Assembly (NCBI GenBank): GCA_947497185.1
Contig: CANMFL010000008.1
Span: forward strand, 62,001-126,000
Length of the DNA stretch: 64,000 bases
Direction: 5' to 3'
DNA from: an uncultured Paracoccaceae bacterium
GTDB taxonomy: Bacteria > Pseudomonadota > Alphaproteobacteria > Rhodobacterales > Rhodobacteraceae
Positions 42,683-52,950 of the stretch are shown here, piece after piece. The translations under genes and the position numbers were made by a program. The notes under the pieces were generated by a model. That model did no database searches. It had not been told where the DNA came from and was given only the letters and a program-made list of their open reading frames with translations. The first letter of the stretch is position 1. Each line of letters begins with the position of its first letter.

Positions 42683-43471
42683 ATGCCGTTTACACTTGCC
42701 ACTTGGAACATCAATTCTGTCCGCCTGCGCGAAGAAATCGTGCTGCGCCTGATGCGTGAACAGGCCCCTGACGTGCTGTGCTTGCAGGAGTGCAAAAGCC
42801 CGGTCGATAAGATTCCGTTGGAGGGGTTTCAGGCGCTTGGCTACACGCACATGGTTGCGCGCGGCCAAAAAGGGTACAATGGCGTAGCAATTCTATCGAA
42901 GATCCCGATGGAGGAGGTTTCGGGCTATGATTACGCCGAACTCGGCCACGCCCGTCATGTCGCTGGAAAACTGGCGAATGGCGTGACGATCCACAACTTC
43001 TACGTGCCTGCGGGTGGTGATAAACCGGATCGCACAATCAACGAAAAATTCGGCCAAAAGCTGGATTATCTGCGCGATATGCAAGCAGGGTTTTTGGCTG
43101 AAAAACCCGAGCGGGCTATTCTTGTGGGCGACCTGAACATCGCACCACGCGAAGATGATGTCTGGGATCACAAAAAACTGCTTAAGGTCGTCAGCCATAC
43201 ACCCATTGAGGTCGAGGCGCTTGCTGCTGTGCAGGCTTCTGGCGATTGGGTCGATGTGACGCGGGCGGATATCCCCGAAGGGAAACTTTATAGCTGGTGG
43301 TCGTACAGGTCGCCCGATTGGGACACTGCGGATAAAGGGCGCCGCCTAGATCACGTTTGGGCAACGCCGGATATCGCGGGCCTCGCATCGGGCAGTCGCG
43401 TTGTGCGTGACGTGCGCGGATGGGAGAAGCCTAGCGACCACGCCCCAGTCTTTGCAACGTTCGACGTGTAG
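42683..43471 (+). CDS. xthA: Exodeoxyribonuclease III
   Basis: 262 aa. EEP nuclease order: TWNINSVRLREE (Asn metal ligand) at the start, LCLQECKSP near residue 32 (Glu), GYNGVAILSK near 65, LVGDLNIAPREDDV near 146, and a C-terminal SDHAPVFATFDV with the catalytic His. The enzyme is an AP endonuclease and 3'-5' exonuclease in base excision repair. Typical length. 10 bp downstream of the asparaginase stop. Confidence 0.95.
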   Translation: MPFTLATWNINSVRLREEIVLRLMREQAPDVLCLQECKSPVDKIPLEGFQALGYTHMVARGQKGYNGVAILSKIPMEEVSGYDYAELGHARHVAGKLANGVTIHNFYVPAGGDKPDRTINEKFGQKLDYLRDMQAGFLAEKPERAILVGDLNIAPREDDVWDHKKLLKVVSHTPIEVEALAAVQASGDWVDVTRADIPEGKLYSWWSYRSPDWDTADKGRRLDHVWATPDIAGLASGSRVVRDVRGWEKPSDHAPVFATFDV

Positions 43472-43478
43472 TGCGGGG

Positions 43479-43517
43479 CGATTTTTCGCGAAAAATCGGG
43501 TTGGGGGCCAGCCCCCA
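43479..43517. repeat. Two palindromes after xthA
   Basis: CGATTTTTC-GC-GAAAAATCG (43479-43498), 7 bp after the stop, then TGGGGGC-CA-GCCCCCA (43502-43517). Both have 2-nt loops. The first matches the palindromes after serC and ialB, the second the one before the GNAT gene at 32674, each followed by CCCCCGGA. Confidence 0.7.
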
Positions 43518-43643
43518 GACCCCCGGAATTTAGAGAAAGTCAAAGAAACACGGCAAATGGACTGCTTGTGATTGTCGCGATTGCCCCTTGGCGTTTGCGC
43601 GCAAGCCTCCATATATAGTTCAACCGATCCATAGGAGAACCCG

Positions 43644-44558
43644 ATGCTAGAGCTTGGCACGACACCAAACGCCGCCCCCGCTGCTGATTTGATTATTGAT
43701 GGCACCGATGCGACCTTTATGCAGGACGTGATTGAGGCGTCGCAAACGGTTCCGGTGATCGTGGATTTCTGGACACCCCGCAGTCCGCAGTCGCAAGCGC
43801 TTGATCAGGGACTTGAGGGCGCAGTACGCGCAGAGGGCGGGCGGCTGACGTTAGTGAGGATCAACGTAGACACAGACCAGGTCTACGCTGAACAATTGCG
43901 GGTTCAGTCTATTCCTACGGTTTTTGCGTTTCATGAAGGCCAGCCCGTTGATGGATTTCAAGGTGCGTTACCACCGTCGGAAATACAGGCATTTGTTGAT
44001 AAAATAGCGGCATTGGGCGGTGAGCCAGACAATGGGCTTGCTGATGCAGTTGAAGCCGCAGAGCAGATGTTGGCGGATGGCGAGGCCGCTGATGCTGCCG
44101 AAACATTTGCAGCGATCTTGCAAGAAGACCCAGCACACGCGGGCGCTTATGCAGGCTTGGTCAGGTCCCATCTTGCGCTTGGCGATGTTGATCAAGCAGA
44201 GGCCGTGCTGAACGGCGCACCTGCAGAGATTTCGACGGATGTGCAGCTAGAAGCCGCGCACGCCCAAGTGGTTCTTGCCCGCGAGGCAGAAAATGCGGGC
44301 CCCGTTGCGGAATTGGCTGAAGCTGTAGAGGCTAATCCTGACGATCACCAGGCCCGATTTGACCTTGCCGTGGCGCAACATGCCAATGGTGATGCCGAGA
44401 CCGCCGTTGCGACGCTGTTAGAGTTATTTCGCAGGGACCGAGAATGGAATGATGGTGCTGCCCGCACGCAATTGTTCAAGATATTTGATGCCCTGCCAGC
44501 AAACGATCCGGTTGTTCTGAACGGGCGTCGGAAATTGTCGTCTTTAATATTTGCTTGA
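43644..44558 (+). CDS. Thioredoxin-fold/TPR protein (CnoX/YbbN-like) lacking CxxC
   Basis: 304 aa. Residues about 15-120 are a thioredoxin fold (TVPVIVDFWTPRSPQSQALD; LRVQSIPTVFAFHEGQPVDG), but the active site that would be WCGPC is replaced by TPRSPQS, so there is no redox cysteine pair. Residues 130-300 are tetratricopeptide-like helices (LADGEAADAAETFAAILQED; NPDDHQARFDLAVAQHANGD). This is the YbbN/CnoX layout, a holdase co-chaperone; E. coli CnoX also lacks CxxC. No signal peptide, so cytosolic. Leads a likely operon with LON-N and Trm112. Confidence 0.88.
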   Translation: MLELGTTPNAAPAADLIIDGTDATFMQDVIEASQTVPVIVDFWTPRSPQSQALDQGLEGAVRAEGGRLTLVRINVDTDQVYAEQLRVQSIPTVFAFHEGQPVDGFQGALPPSEIQAFVDKIAALGGEPDNGLADAVEAAEQMLADGEAADAAETFAAILQEDPAHAGAYAGLVRSHLALGDVDQAEAVLNGAPAEISTDVQLEAAHAQVVLAREAENAGPVAELAEAVEANPDDHQARFDLAVAQHANGDAETAVATLLELFRRDREWNDGAARTQLFKIFDALPANDPVVLNGRRKLSSLIFA

Positions 44559-44582
44559 TCCGGTATTCGACCTACTTTGGTG

Positions 44583-45239
44583 ATGATGAATAAACATGAC
44601 TTTCCCGACACCATTCCGGTGTTCCCTCTGCCCGGTGCGCTTTTGCTGCCGCGGTCCCGCTTACCGTTACATTTGTTCGAACCACGTTATCTGGCAATGA
44701 TGGATGATGTGTTAAAAACGGAAAACCGTTTGATCGGGATGGTGCAGCCCTTTGAAGTGCCTGGGAAAACAGATGAAGCGAAACCTGTATCGTTGCACCG
44801 GGTTGGCTGTGCGGGCCGCTTGACCTCGTTTTCAGAAACCGAAGACGGACGTTATATGGTGACATTGTCAGGCGTGTCTCGGTTCCGTATTTCCGAAGAA
44901 ATCAACGGGTTCGCACCATATCGTCGCTGTCGCGTGACGTGGAACGAGTTTGACCGAGATTTGGGGGCGACAGAAATGGACGAAGGCTTTGATCGCGCCG
45001 CATTTTTGTCGTCATTGGGGCGGTTCTTTGATGATCAGGGGCTCAAAACCGATTGGGAGTCCTTGAGCGAAGCTGAGGACGAATTGTTGATCAATTCTCT
45101 GTCGATGTTGTGCCCTTTTGAACCCGAGGATAAACAGGCCTTGCTCGAAGCGCCGACGCTCAAAGCCCGTAGAGAAACGTTAACGACATTGATTGAGTTC
45201 GCACTGCGCGGCGGATCAGCAGAGGAAAGAATGCAATGA
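44583..45239 (+). CDS. LON-peptidase N-terminal-domain protein
   Basis: 218 aa from the ATG at 44583 (another ATG at 44586, and TTG or GTG slightly upstream). The sequence [20 protein letters not shown] followed by LFEPRYLAM is the LON substrate-binding N-domain, without any ATPase or protease. Such stand-alone LAN proteins are common in Proteobacteria and of undefined function. The Trm112 gene start overlaps its stop (ATGA) and the thioredoxin/TPR gene ends 24 bp upstream. Confidence 0.9.
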   Translation: MMNKHDFPDTIPVFPLPGALLLPRSRLPLHLFEPRYLAMMDDVLKTENRLIGMVQPFEVPGKTDEAKPVSLHRVGCAGRLTSFSETEDGRYMVTLSGVSRFRISEEINGFAPYRRCRVTWNEFDRDLGATEMDEGFDRAAFLSSLGRFFDDQGLKTDWESLSEAEDELLINSLSMLCPFEPEDKQALLEAPTLKARRETLTTLIEFALRGGSAEERMQ

Positions 45240-45418
45240 TGGCTGGTCAATTTGATCCGAAAATGCTCGAAGCGCTGGTATGTCCCGAAACGCGCAACCC
45301 CTTGAAATATGATGCAGAAAAACAGGAATTGATTTCAGAGAATGCTGGACTTGCTTTTCCTATTCGCGGCGGCATTCCGGTGATGTTGGTCGACGAGGCG
45401 CGCATTTTAGCGGATTAG
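45236..45418 (+). CDS. Trm112-family small protein (YcaR-like)
   Basis: 60 aa. [20 protein letters not shown] and [16 protein letters not shown] match the Trm112p-like family (UPF0434). In eukaryotes and archaea it activates methyltransferases; the bacterial role is unclear. Only one of the usual cysteines is kept (C18), so zinc binding is doubtful. Coupled to the LON-N gene. Confidence 0.92.
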   Translation: MMAGQFDPKMLEALVCPETRNPLKYDAEKQELISENAGLAFPIRGGIPVMLVDEARILAD

Positions 45419-45483
45419 CCCGCGTTTACGAAATATTTCTGTTTTTAAAGTCTCTTAGGTTGAGTTGCCAAAGGGGATTCGAA

Positions 45484-45804
45484 ATGAGAAACATGCATCC
45501 GGCTGATGAATTGGCCATGATCCGCACCGATATACGCAAACTTCGCGAACGCGAGGATTTCTTGTGCAAGGGGTTCATATCGCTGCGGTTTTCGACGCAA
45601 GGTGTTGATACGCTCGCCACCACGAAAATCGTAAAAGAGCGGCGCTTGCGTCAGGCACTGCTTCCCAAAAAACTGCTCGAAGATCCGGAGTTGTGGGAGG
45701 CTAAAGTCACGCGTCACGTGCACCTAGACATGTTGAGGTGTGGTCGCACACCGCTACTTGCCTGCATTGTGGACGCGACATATGACGTGATCGAGCAGTT
45801 CTAG
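45484..45804 (+). CDS. Hypothetical protein
   Basis: 106 aa from ATG 45484 (MRNMHPADELAMIRTDIRKL), with AAAGGGGATTC upstream. Helical start and a mixed remainder (RRLRQALLPKKLLEDPELWE; RCGRTPLLACIVDATYDVIE), no signal peptide or membrane helix, not recognised. It overlaps the 3' end of the convergent ubiH-like gene by 4 bp. Composition is like its neighbours, and the strong start signal supports a real gene. Confidence 0.65.
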   Translation: MRNMHPADELAMIRTDIRKLREREDFLCKGFISLRFSTQGVDTLATTKIVKERRLRQALLPKKLLEDPELWEAKVTRHVHLDMLRCGRTPLLACIVDATYDVIEQF

Positions 45805-47012
45805 TTTTTCATCAGTTTCGGCAGATCACCTGTCAATCCGGCGGCCTCGCGTATGAAGGTGCGGCGCAGGGCGGGCGCTTTGTTGATCAAACCCATGCCG
45901 ATATCGCGTGCCGTTCGCAGCAAAGGGTTATCGTTTGAAAACAGTTTGTTGAACGTATCTGTAGCAACGGCGAGCGTCGCGGTATCGAACCTGCGCCATT
46001 GTTGATAGCGCGACAGTGGCTGGGCACCGCCGATATCTTCACCACGTGCGCGAGCTTCCGTTAGAACTTGGGCAAGGGCCGCCACATCCCGCAATCCGGC
46101 ATTCAGACCTTGACCTGCGATCGGATGCACACCGTGCGCTGCATCACCAACCAACGCGATACGATTCGCAACGAAACTATCGGCAAGCGATAATCCAAGG
46201 GGATAGGTAAATCGTTGCCCGACAAGTGAAATATCACCAAGGAAATCCCCGAATGCAGGTCGCAATGCATCAAGAAAACCCGCGTCATCGGCAGACATAA
46301 TCGCGGCGGCGCGATCAGTCGTTTCTGACCAGACAATAGACGACCGACCACCCTTCAGAGGCAAAATAGCTAGCGGTCCACCGGGCATAAAGAACTGGTG
46401 TGCAATGCCATTGTGCGGCTTCGCATGATTAACAGCGCATACGATAGCGGTCTGATCATAACCCCATGCGGTCCGTTTGATCCCAGCGCGTTCCGCTGTC
46501 CCGCTGCGACGTCCATCGGAACCAATCAGCACGCGACCCGTGATATGTCGGCCGCTCGCCAAGGTTACATCGACACCAGCTGCGGTCACATTCTGTCCCA
46601 CAACGGTTTCGTCCGAAAGTTGTGTAATCAAAGGCTGATCCGCCATCGCGTCCAAAAACGCACGCCGCAAATGCCGATCCTCGACCATGTAGCCCATTGG
46701 GCCTTCTTCGATTTCCGCGTGATCAAAGTGCATCATCCAAGGCGAAGGCCCTTCGCCAGCGCGTCCATCTGTGACCTTGATTTCCAACATAGGTTGGGCG
46801 CGATCCACAATCGCATCCCACATGCCTATCTTGCGCAGAAGCCGCATTGAGGTCAGGGCCAACGCATAGGATCGGCCGTCAAAATCTCGTTCTTTGCGCG
46901 TGTCTTCGGGCAGTGAATCGATGATCGTGACCGAAAACCCCGCTTTCGCTGCCGCCAACGCCAAGGCCGGTCCGTTCAATCCGCCGCCCACGATAATCAG
47001 ATCATTTTCCAT
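45801..47012 (-). CDS. UbiH/UbiF/VisC-family FAD-dependent hydroxylase
   Basis: 403 aa from ATG 47012 (MENDLIIVGGGLNGPALALA). FAD-binding GxGxxG-like motif at the start, GRSYALALTSMRLL near residue 45, the LIGSDGRRS motif near 155 and RIALVGDAAHGVHPIAGQG near 285, together diagnostic for the ubiquinone-hydroxylase subgroup of flavin monooxygenases. It likely adds a hydroxyl group in ubiquinone synthesis; which ring position cannot be told. The longer frame to 47141 reads through the divergent amidase leader. Confidence 0.92.
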   Translation of the reverse strand: MENDLIIVGGGLNGPALALAAAKAGFSVTIIDSLPEDTRKERDFDGRSYALALTSMRLLRKIGMWDAIVDRAQPMLEIKVTDGRAGEGPSPWMMHFDHAEIEEGPMGYMVEDRHLRRAFLDAMADQPLITQLSDETVVGQNVTAAGVDVTLASGRHITGRVLIGSDGRRSGTAERAGIKRTAWGYDQTAIVCAVNHAKPHNGIAHQFFMPGGPLAILPLKGGRSSIVWSETTDRAAAIMSADDAGFLDALRPAFGDFLGDISLVGQRFTYPLGLSLADSFVANRIALVGDAAHGVHPIAGQGLNAGLRDVAALAQVLTEARARGEDIGGAQPLSRYQQWRRFDTATLAVATDTFNKLFSNDNPLLRTARDIGMGLINKAPALRRTFIREAAGLTGDLPKLMKN

Positions 47013-47094
47013 GCCTTTCAATATGATGCTCGTGTCGGGATTGTCCATGCGCCGTGTCGTCGCTACCGTCACGCCAACGCAAAGGAGAACGGCG

Positions 47095-48423
47095 ATGCAA
47101 GATTGGCTTTGGATGACGGCTGCGGACTTGGGGCGCGGCATTGGAGCGGGGACTATTGATCCCGTTAAGCTAACCGAAGCCTACCTTGCGGCCATTGATG
47201 CACACCCGATGCGCGACCGGATTTATGCGCGTGTCACACATGACCGTGCGCGTGGCGAAGCGAAAGCCGCGCGCAAACGGGCCGCGTCAGGCGCACGCCG
47301 TTCACCGCTCGACGGGGTGCCCGTGTCGTGGAAGGATCTGTTCGATACGGCGGGCACCGCGACCGAAGCTGGCACCAAACTGATGGAAGGTCGCGTGCCT
47401 GATGCCGACGCCGAGGTGTTGCAAAACGCGACCGCTGCGGGCCTTATTTGCTTGGGTAAAACTCACATGTCCGAAATTGCGTTTTCGGGCCTTGGACTAA
47501 ACCCGATGACCGCTACACCGCCTTGCAAAAACGACGCAGAAGCCGTGCCCGGTGGGTCGTCCAGCGGCGCGGCGGCTTCGGTTGCATTCGGGCTCGCAGC
47601 TGCTGGGATCGGGTCCGACACGGGGGGATCTGTGCGCATTCCGTCCGCTTGGAACGACCTTGTTGGGTTCAAAACCAGCCATGGTTTGATTGGCCTTCGT
47701 GGAACTGTTCCGCTGTGCCAAACCTTTGACACGGTGGGTCCGCTCTGCCGCTCTGTCGAGGATGCGAACTTGTTGTTTGCGTGTCTTGGCGGAACCAAAC
47801 CTGTTGATCTGTCGCAGACATCTCTTGATGGCATGCACTTTGCAATTCTCGACACAATCGCGATGCAAGGCCTGCGCGATACCCCGAAAGCCGCATTCGA
47901 AAACGCGGTATCTGATCTGCAAGCGGCGGGGGCTACGATCACGCATCACACCTTTCCGATGTTGACCCAAGCCTTTGACGTCGCAGGAACCCTATATGCG
48001 GGTGATAGTTACGGTTGGTGGCGCGAAAAGGTCGAAGCCGCGCCAGAAAAGATGTTCCCGCAGATTTTGGAGCGCGTGCGTGGCGGCAAGTCGGTCTTGG
48101 CGTCCGAATACCTTGCTGGTTGGAATGTGCTGCGCGATATCCGGGCCGCTTTCCAGACCGCGTTTGCTGGATTTGATGCTGTGATTATGCCGACGGCGCC
48201 CAATTTGCCGCCAAACGCGAACCGGCTTTTATCGGATGACGCTTATTACAAAACCGAAAATCTGCTCGCGTTGCGTAACACACGGATCGCGAACTTACTT
48301 GACCTAACGTCGCTGACTTTGCCAACAAAAACGCCGTCATGCGGGCTGTTACTCAACACGCCAAAGCACAGCGAGGCCCGTTTACTGCGGATCGGCACGG
48401 CAGTTGAGGTGGCGCTCGCTTAG
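47095..48423 (+). CDS. Amidase-signature family amidase
   Basis: 442 aa from ATG 47095, with AAAGGAGAA upstream; the frame from 46894 overlaps the divergent ubiH-like gene. Amidase signature: VSWKDLFDTAGTATEAGT (catalytic Lys near residue 82), GGSSSGAAASVAFG (cis-Ser) near 158, and AGIGSDTGGSVRIPSAW with the nucleophilic Ser near 180. It hydrolyses an unidentified amide. It is not a GatA: no partner GatB/GatC and the C-terminus is short. Confidence 0.92.
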   Translation: MQDWLWMTAADLGRGIGAGTIDPVKLTEAYLAAIDAHPMRDRIYARVTHDRARGEAKAARKRAASGARRSPLDGVPVSWKDLFDTAGTATEAGTKLMEGRVPDADAEVLQNATAAGLICLGKTHMSEIAFSGLGLNPMTATPPCKNDAEAVPGGSSSGAAASVAFGLAAAGIGSDTGGSVRIPSAWNDLVGFKTSHGLIGLRGTVPLCQTFDTVGPLCRSVEDANLLFACLGGTKPVDLSQTSLDGMHFAILDTIAMQGLRDTPKAAFENAVSDLQAAGATITHHTFPMLTQAFDVAGTLYAGDSYGWWREKVEAAPEKMFPQILERVRGGKSVLASEYLAGWNVLRDIRAAFQTAFAGFDAVIMPTAPNLPPNANRLLSDDAYYKTENLLALRNTRIANLLDLTSLTLPTKTPSCGLLLNTPKHSEARLLRIGTAVEVALA

Positions 48424-48552
48424 GGCAGGACCCAAAAGACACAATTGCAGTGCACCATGCCATAATTTGCCCAAGCTATTCTGGACACAACCCCAACCCT
48501 GCGGCTACGTTGGACAAAAGCGGGGCGCAATGATCCCGCGCATGAGGCAATA

Positions 48553-49731
48553 ATGGTATACCCAGAGCGGTTTTCTTCCCTTCCGGAAGCGACGTGGCCC
48601 CGTTTGCGCGGGCTACTCGATCACCGGACGCCGGGCGGCGAGGTCATCAACATGACTATCGGCGAACCGCAGCATGATTTCCCCAGTTTTGTGGGCCCCC
48701 TGTTGACGCAGCACATGGGCGATTTTCGCAAGTACCCGAACAATAACGGGACGGTAGCGTTACTTGATGCGATCACGCAGTGGCTTGATCGTCGCTATAG
48801 CGTGACGGTGAAGCCTGAAAATATCTTAACGCTAAACGGTACTCGTGAAGGTTTGTTTAACGCGGCCCTTGCGCTTGGGCCCGAAACAAAAAACGGCAAA
48901 CAGCCCGTCATTTTGTCGCCAAACCCGTTTTATCCGGCCTATTCTGCCGCTGCGAGTGCAATTGGAGCAGAGGCAATTTTCGTTCCCGCGACTGATGAAA
49001 CTGGCCACCTGCCGGATTACGCAGCCATGCCAGAGGATATTCTGGAACGGACGACGATTGCCTACATCTGCTCGCCAGCAAACCCACAAGGTGCAGTTGC
49101 CGACCCAGCATACTGGACGCAATTGATTGGCTTGGCTGAAAAGTACGACTTCAAAATTTTCGCGGACGAATGCTACTCCGAGATTTATCGCGACACTCCG
49201 CCAACGGGTGCGTTAGAAATGGCGCAACGCTTGGGCTGTGATCCGGACCGCGTGATGATCTTTCATTCGCTGTCGAAACGATCAAATCTTGCAGGCCTGC
49301 GGTCTGGTTTTTGTGCTGGCGGGTTGGAAAGCATTCGCCGGATGCGCCAGTTGCGTGCCTATGCAGGTGCGCCGCAGCCAGAACCGTTGCAAGCTGTCGC
49401 AGCCGCCGCGTGGCTGGACGAGGCGCATGTGATTGAGAACCGTGCACTGTACCAACAAAAGTATAAAATCGCAGATCAAATCATGGGCGACGTGCCGGGA
49501 TATATGTCCCCCGCCGCTGGATTTTTTTTGTGGCTACCAGTGCAAAACGGTGAAGAAGCAGCCGTGAAACTGTGGGAAGAAACAGGCGTCCGCACCTTGC
49601 CGGGTGCGTATTTGGCACGCGATTTCAACGGTGTAAATCCGGCTGATCAATTTTTACGGGTTGCCATGGTGGCCCCAACACAAGAAGTACAGCGCGGTCT
49701 AACGGCCCTCCGCGACTGTCTCTACGACTGA
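48553..49731 (+). CDS. dapC: Class I/II aminotransferase, DapC-like
   Basis: 392 aa. Fold-type I aminotransferase: [15 protein letters not shown] at the start, [17 protein letters not shown] near 175, and the PLP lysine in [17 protein letters not shown] near residue 240. The '[12 protein letters not shown]' form is what I associate with succinyldiaminopimelate aminotransferases, and dapD and dapE are in the window, so DapC is favoured; other substrates remain possible. It ends 10 bp before ftsK. Confidence 0.78.
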   Translation: MVYPERFSSLPEATWPRLRGLLDHRTPGGEVINMTIGEPQHDFPSFVGPLLTQHMGDFRKYPNNNGTVALLDAITQWLDRRYSVTVKPENILTLNGTREGLFNAALALGPETKNGKQPVILSPNPFYPAYSAAASAIGAEAIFVPATDETGHLPDYAAMPEDILERTTIAYICSPANPQGAVADPAYWTQLIGLAEKYDFKIFADECYSEIYRDTPPTGALEMAQRLGCDPDRVMIFHSLSKRSNLAGLRSGFCAGGLESIRRMRQLRAYAGAPQPEPLQAVAAAAWLDEAHVIENRALYQQKYKIADQIMGDVPGYMSPAAGFFLWLPVQNGEEAAVKLWEETGVRTLPGAYLARDFNGVNPADQFLRVAMVAPTQEVQRGLTALRDCLYD

Positions 49732-49741
49732 GGGAATAACG

Positions 49742-52700
49742 ATGGCATCTTATCAGGCACGCAAACGCGACCCACTTTTGGATAGCGACACGCAGGCAGT
49801 GATCGAAAAACGCAGCAAGGAATTGCTAGGTTTTGCGTTGATCGCCGTAGGATTGCTGTGCGCGGCAATGATCTGGAGCTTCTCTCCGAGTGATCCATCA
49901 TGGATTTCCGCCACCGACGCGCCCGTGCAAAACTGGTTGGGCCAATCTGGGGCGTCGATTGCTGCGCCGTTGATGATGATCGTGGGCAAAGGCGCATGGA
50001 TGATTCCGCTCGCATTGATCGCGTGGGGCTTGCGTTTTGCGTTGCACTACGGCCACGACCGCGCGATGGGCCGCGCCGTTTTCGTGCCAATCGCCGTGGC
50101 TGTTGGGTCGCTTTATGCCGCGACTTTGGTGCCGAGCGCGAATTGGCCGCCGAACTTTGGCCTTGGTGGCCTGTTTGGTGACACCGTGTTGGGCGTGACG
50201 TTGCAAATTCTGATCCCGCTGGGCGCACCTTTCGCGCTCAAGCTATTGTCACTGATTTTGGCTATTTGCCTGATTGCGATGGCGGCGTTTACCTTAGGCT
50301 TCGTGAAGGAAGAAATTCGCACCGGCATTCGCTTCATGTTCTTGGGCCTCGTGATGGCTTACGCGCTATTGCTGCGGGCAGTGGGGCAGGGGGCCTCCGT
50401 ATCCGCGAAAGCCGCAAGCGGTGTTGGGTCCACCATCGCTGCCAAACGCGAAGCGTCGCGTGTGCATCGCGAAGCCATGGCATTGGCTGCCGCTGAAGAA
50501 GCCGAAGCAGCTGCGTTGATCCCCGATCCGATCATGCCAGTCGCCGCCGCCGAGATGACAAAACGTCCTACATCCGTGGTCCGTGCGAACACGTCGATGC
50601 CGACAGACACAGCCCGCAAAATGCCACCAATGCCAGGCAGCCATGTGGCCGAACCGCCAATGTCGGCACCTGTTGCGGCACCTGTGGCTGAGCCGAAACT
50701 CGCCGCACCTGTCCGCGAAGCAGCACCACAACCCACTGGTTTTCTTGCCGGATTGCTGAAACGCAATGCGCCAGAACCTGCTGTGGAAGAGACGCCAGCC
50801 GCCCCAGAAGACCGTGTGTCCGCACGTATCGCTGATGCTGTACGCTCACGCAAAGGCCCTACGCCGATTACCGAATTGGGCACGCGGATCGAACCGTCGT
50901 TAACCAAGGGTCGTGGCCCGCAGCCGATGATCTTGAACACCGCCCCGCGCACATTGCCGCCCGTCCCAGAAGACGTGCCGATGGTCGAGGCAGGCTTTAT
51001 GGACGCGCCTGTCGATGATCCTGTGATTGAACAATACATCGAACCTGCGGAGGCTGCGCAACCAGTTCGTCCGGTTCTGCAACGTAACTTTGCACCTGTT
51101 CAGGACCCGATTGAGGAACCTGCGGTCAAGCGCATTGAAATTCCTGCGCAGGAACAGAAAAAGGTCGTGCAGCACCCGCTGAAACGCGACAACTTGCCGT
51201 CGAAGCAAGCGCTGCGCGAAAGCCAGCCGGCATTGGCGCTGGAGGAAAACAAATACGCGGGCTTCGAGATGCCGCCACTCAGCTTGTTGCGCGGGCCGGA
51301 AACGATTGAACGGTATGTTCTGTCCGACGAAGCACTGGAAGAAAACGCGCGGATGCTGGAATCCGTGCTTGATGACTACGGCGTCAAAGGCGAAATCGTG
51401 TCGGTCCGTCCGGGTCCGGTTGTGACGATGTACGAACTTGAACCAGCGCCGGGCCTCAAGGCATCCCGCGTCATCGGCCTTGCCGACGATATCGCACGAT
51501 CCATGTCCGCGCTGTCCGCACGTGTATCCACCGTGCCGGGTCGGTCGGTAATCGGGATCGAATTGCCGAACGAAAAACGCGAAATGGTTGTGCTGCGCGA
51601 AATGCTGTCAGCGCGTGATTTCGGCGATAGCAGCATGAAACTGCCGCTTGCACTTGGTAAAGACATCGGGGGCGAGCCGATCATCGCGAACCTTGCGAAG
51701 ATGCCTCACTTGCTTATCGCGGGTACTACGGGCTCCGGTAAGTCCGTCGCGATCAACACGATGATCCTGTCGTTGCTGTATAAACTCAGCCCCGAAGACT
51801 GCCGGATGATCATGATCGACCCGAAAATGCTCGAACTGTCGGTTTATGACGGTATCCCGCATCTGTTATCGCCAGTTGTGACCGACCCGAAAAAGGCGGT
51901 TGTCGCCCTGAAATGGGTCGTGGGCGAGATGGAAGAACGCTACCGCAAGATGTCCAAAATGGGCGTGCGGAACATTGACGGCTACAATGGCCGTGTTCGC
52001 GAGGCGCTGAGCAAAGACGAGATGTTCAGCCGCACGGTACAGACTGGTTTTGACGATGAAACTGGCGATCCGGTCTTCGAGACAGAAGAATTCCAGCCCG
52101 AAGTGCTGCCCTATATCGTCGTCGTCGTGGACGAGATGGCCGACCTGATGATGGTGGCTGGTAAAGAAATCGAAGCCTGCATCCAGCGGCTTGCGCAGAT
52201 GGCGCGTGCATCGGGTATCCACCTGATCATGGCAACGCAGCGTCCGTCTGTTGACGTGATCACCGGTACGATCAAAGCCAACTTCCCAACGCGGATTTCC
52301 TTCCAAGTGACGTCCAAAATCGACAGCCGCACCATCCTTGGTGAAATGGGTGCGGAACAACTGCTTGGCATGGGTGACATGTTGTACATGGCTGGCGGCG
52401 GTAAGATCAGCCGTATCCACGGGCCGTTCTGTTCGGATGAAGAAGTCGAAGAGATCGTGAACCACCTCAAAGGGTTCGGCCCACCCGACTATATGTCCGG
52501 CGTTGTTGAAGGCCCAGAAGACGGCAAGTCCAGCGATATTGATCTGGTGCTTGGTCTGGGCGACGGGTCCGATACGGAAAATGCGCTGTACGACACGGCT
52601 GTGGCGATTGTGATCAAAGATCGCAAATGCTCGACCTCTTATATCCAGCGTAAACTGGCGATTGGCTATAACAAGGCGGCCCGTCTCGTTGAGCAGATGG

Positions 52701-52771
52701 AAGACGAGGGCGTTGTTTCATCGGCAAACCATGTGGGTAAACGCGAAATTTTGGTGCCTGAACAACACTAA
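49742..52771 (+). CDS. ftsK: DNA translocase FtsK
   Basis: 1009 aa. N-terminal membrane domain with four helices (about residues 30-195), a proline/alanine-rich linker to about 480, then the motor: alpha/beta domains with Walker [13 protein letters not shown] near 660, Walker [14 protein letters not shown] near 790, and [13 protein letters not shown] near 825. The C-terminal gamma winged helix ([20 protein letters not shown]) binds KOPS sites. It couples chromosome dimer resolution (with XerCD) to division at the septum. An ordinary, complete copy in the conserved dapC-like-ftsK-lolA order. Confidence 0.97.
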   Translation: MASYQARKRDPLLDSDTQAVIEKRSKELLGFALIAVGLLCAAMIWSFSPSDPSWISATDAPVQNWLGQSGASIAAPLMMIVGKGAWMIPLALIAWGLRFALHYGHDRAMGRAVFVPIAVAVGSLYAATLVPSANWPPNFGLGGLFGDTVLGVTLQILIPLGAPFALKLLSLILAICLIAMAAFTLGFVKEEIRTGIRFMFLGLVMAYALLLRAVGQGASVSAKAASGVGSTIAAKREASRVHREAMALAAAEEAEAAALIPDPIMPVAAAEMTKRPTSVVRANTSMPTDTARKMPPMPGSHVAEPPMSAPVAAPVAEPKLAAPVREAAPQPTGFLAGLLKRNAPEPAVEETPAAPEDRVSARIADAVRSRKGPTPITELGTRIEPSLTKGRGPQPMILNTAPRTLPPVPEDVPMVEAGFMDAPVDDPVIEQYIEPAEAAQPVRPVLQRNFAPVQDPIEEPAVKRIEIPAQEQKKVVQHPLKRDNLPSKQALRESQPALALEENKYAGFEMPPLSLLRGPETIERYVLSDEALEENARMLESVLDDYGVKGEIVSVRPGPVVTMYELEPAPGLKASRVIGLADDIARSMSALSARVSTVPGRSVIGIELPNEKREMVVLREMLSARDFGDSSMKLPLALGKDIGGEPIIANLAKMPHLLIAGTTGSGKSVAINTMILSLLYKLSPEDCRMIMIDPKMLELSVYDGIPHLLSPVVTDPKKAVVALKWVVGEMEERYRKMSKMGVRNIDGYNGRVREALSKDEMFSRTVQTGFDDETGDPVFETEEFQPEVLPYIVVVVDEMADLMMVAGKEIEACIQRLAQMARASGIHLIMATQRPSVDVITGTIKANFPTRISFQVTSKIDSRTILGEMGAEQLLGMGDMLYMAGGGKISRIHGPFCSDEEVEEIVNHLKGFGPPDYMSGVVEGPEDGKSSDIDLVLGLGDGSDTENALYDTAVAIVIKDRKCSTSYIQRKLAIGYNKAARLVEQMEDEGVVSSANHVGKREILVPEQH

Positions 52772-52774
52772 GAT

Positions 52775-52797
52775 CGAGTTGTTATGGCGAAATGAAG
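52775..52797 (+). repeat. Dispersed GAGTTGTTATGGCGAAATGAAG motif (copy 4)
   Basis: Three bases after the ftsK stop. Same core as at 21681, 26511 and 32691. The rest of the gap to lolA shows nothing else clear. Confidence 0.5.
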
Positions 52798-52950
52798 ATA
52801 GGACGGGGCGCGTAAATTGCCCCGTTTTTCTTTGTTTTAAAGGGTGTTACGACGAAACAGCGGCGTGTTATCGCTTATCATCTGGCGCGAAGCCATTGTT
52901 GTTCTTATGTCCTTGGGTGAAACATTGCCCGACAACAGATAGGTAGCTTT

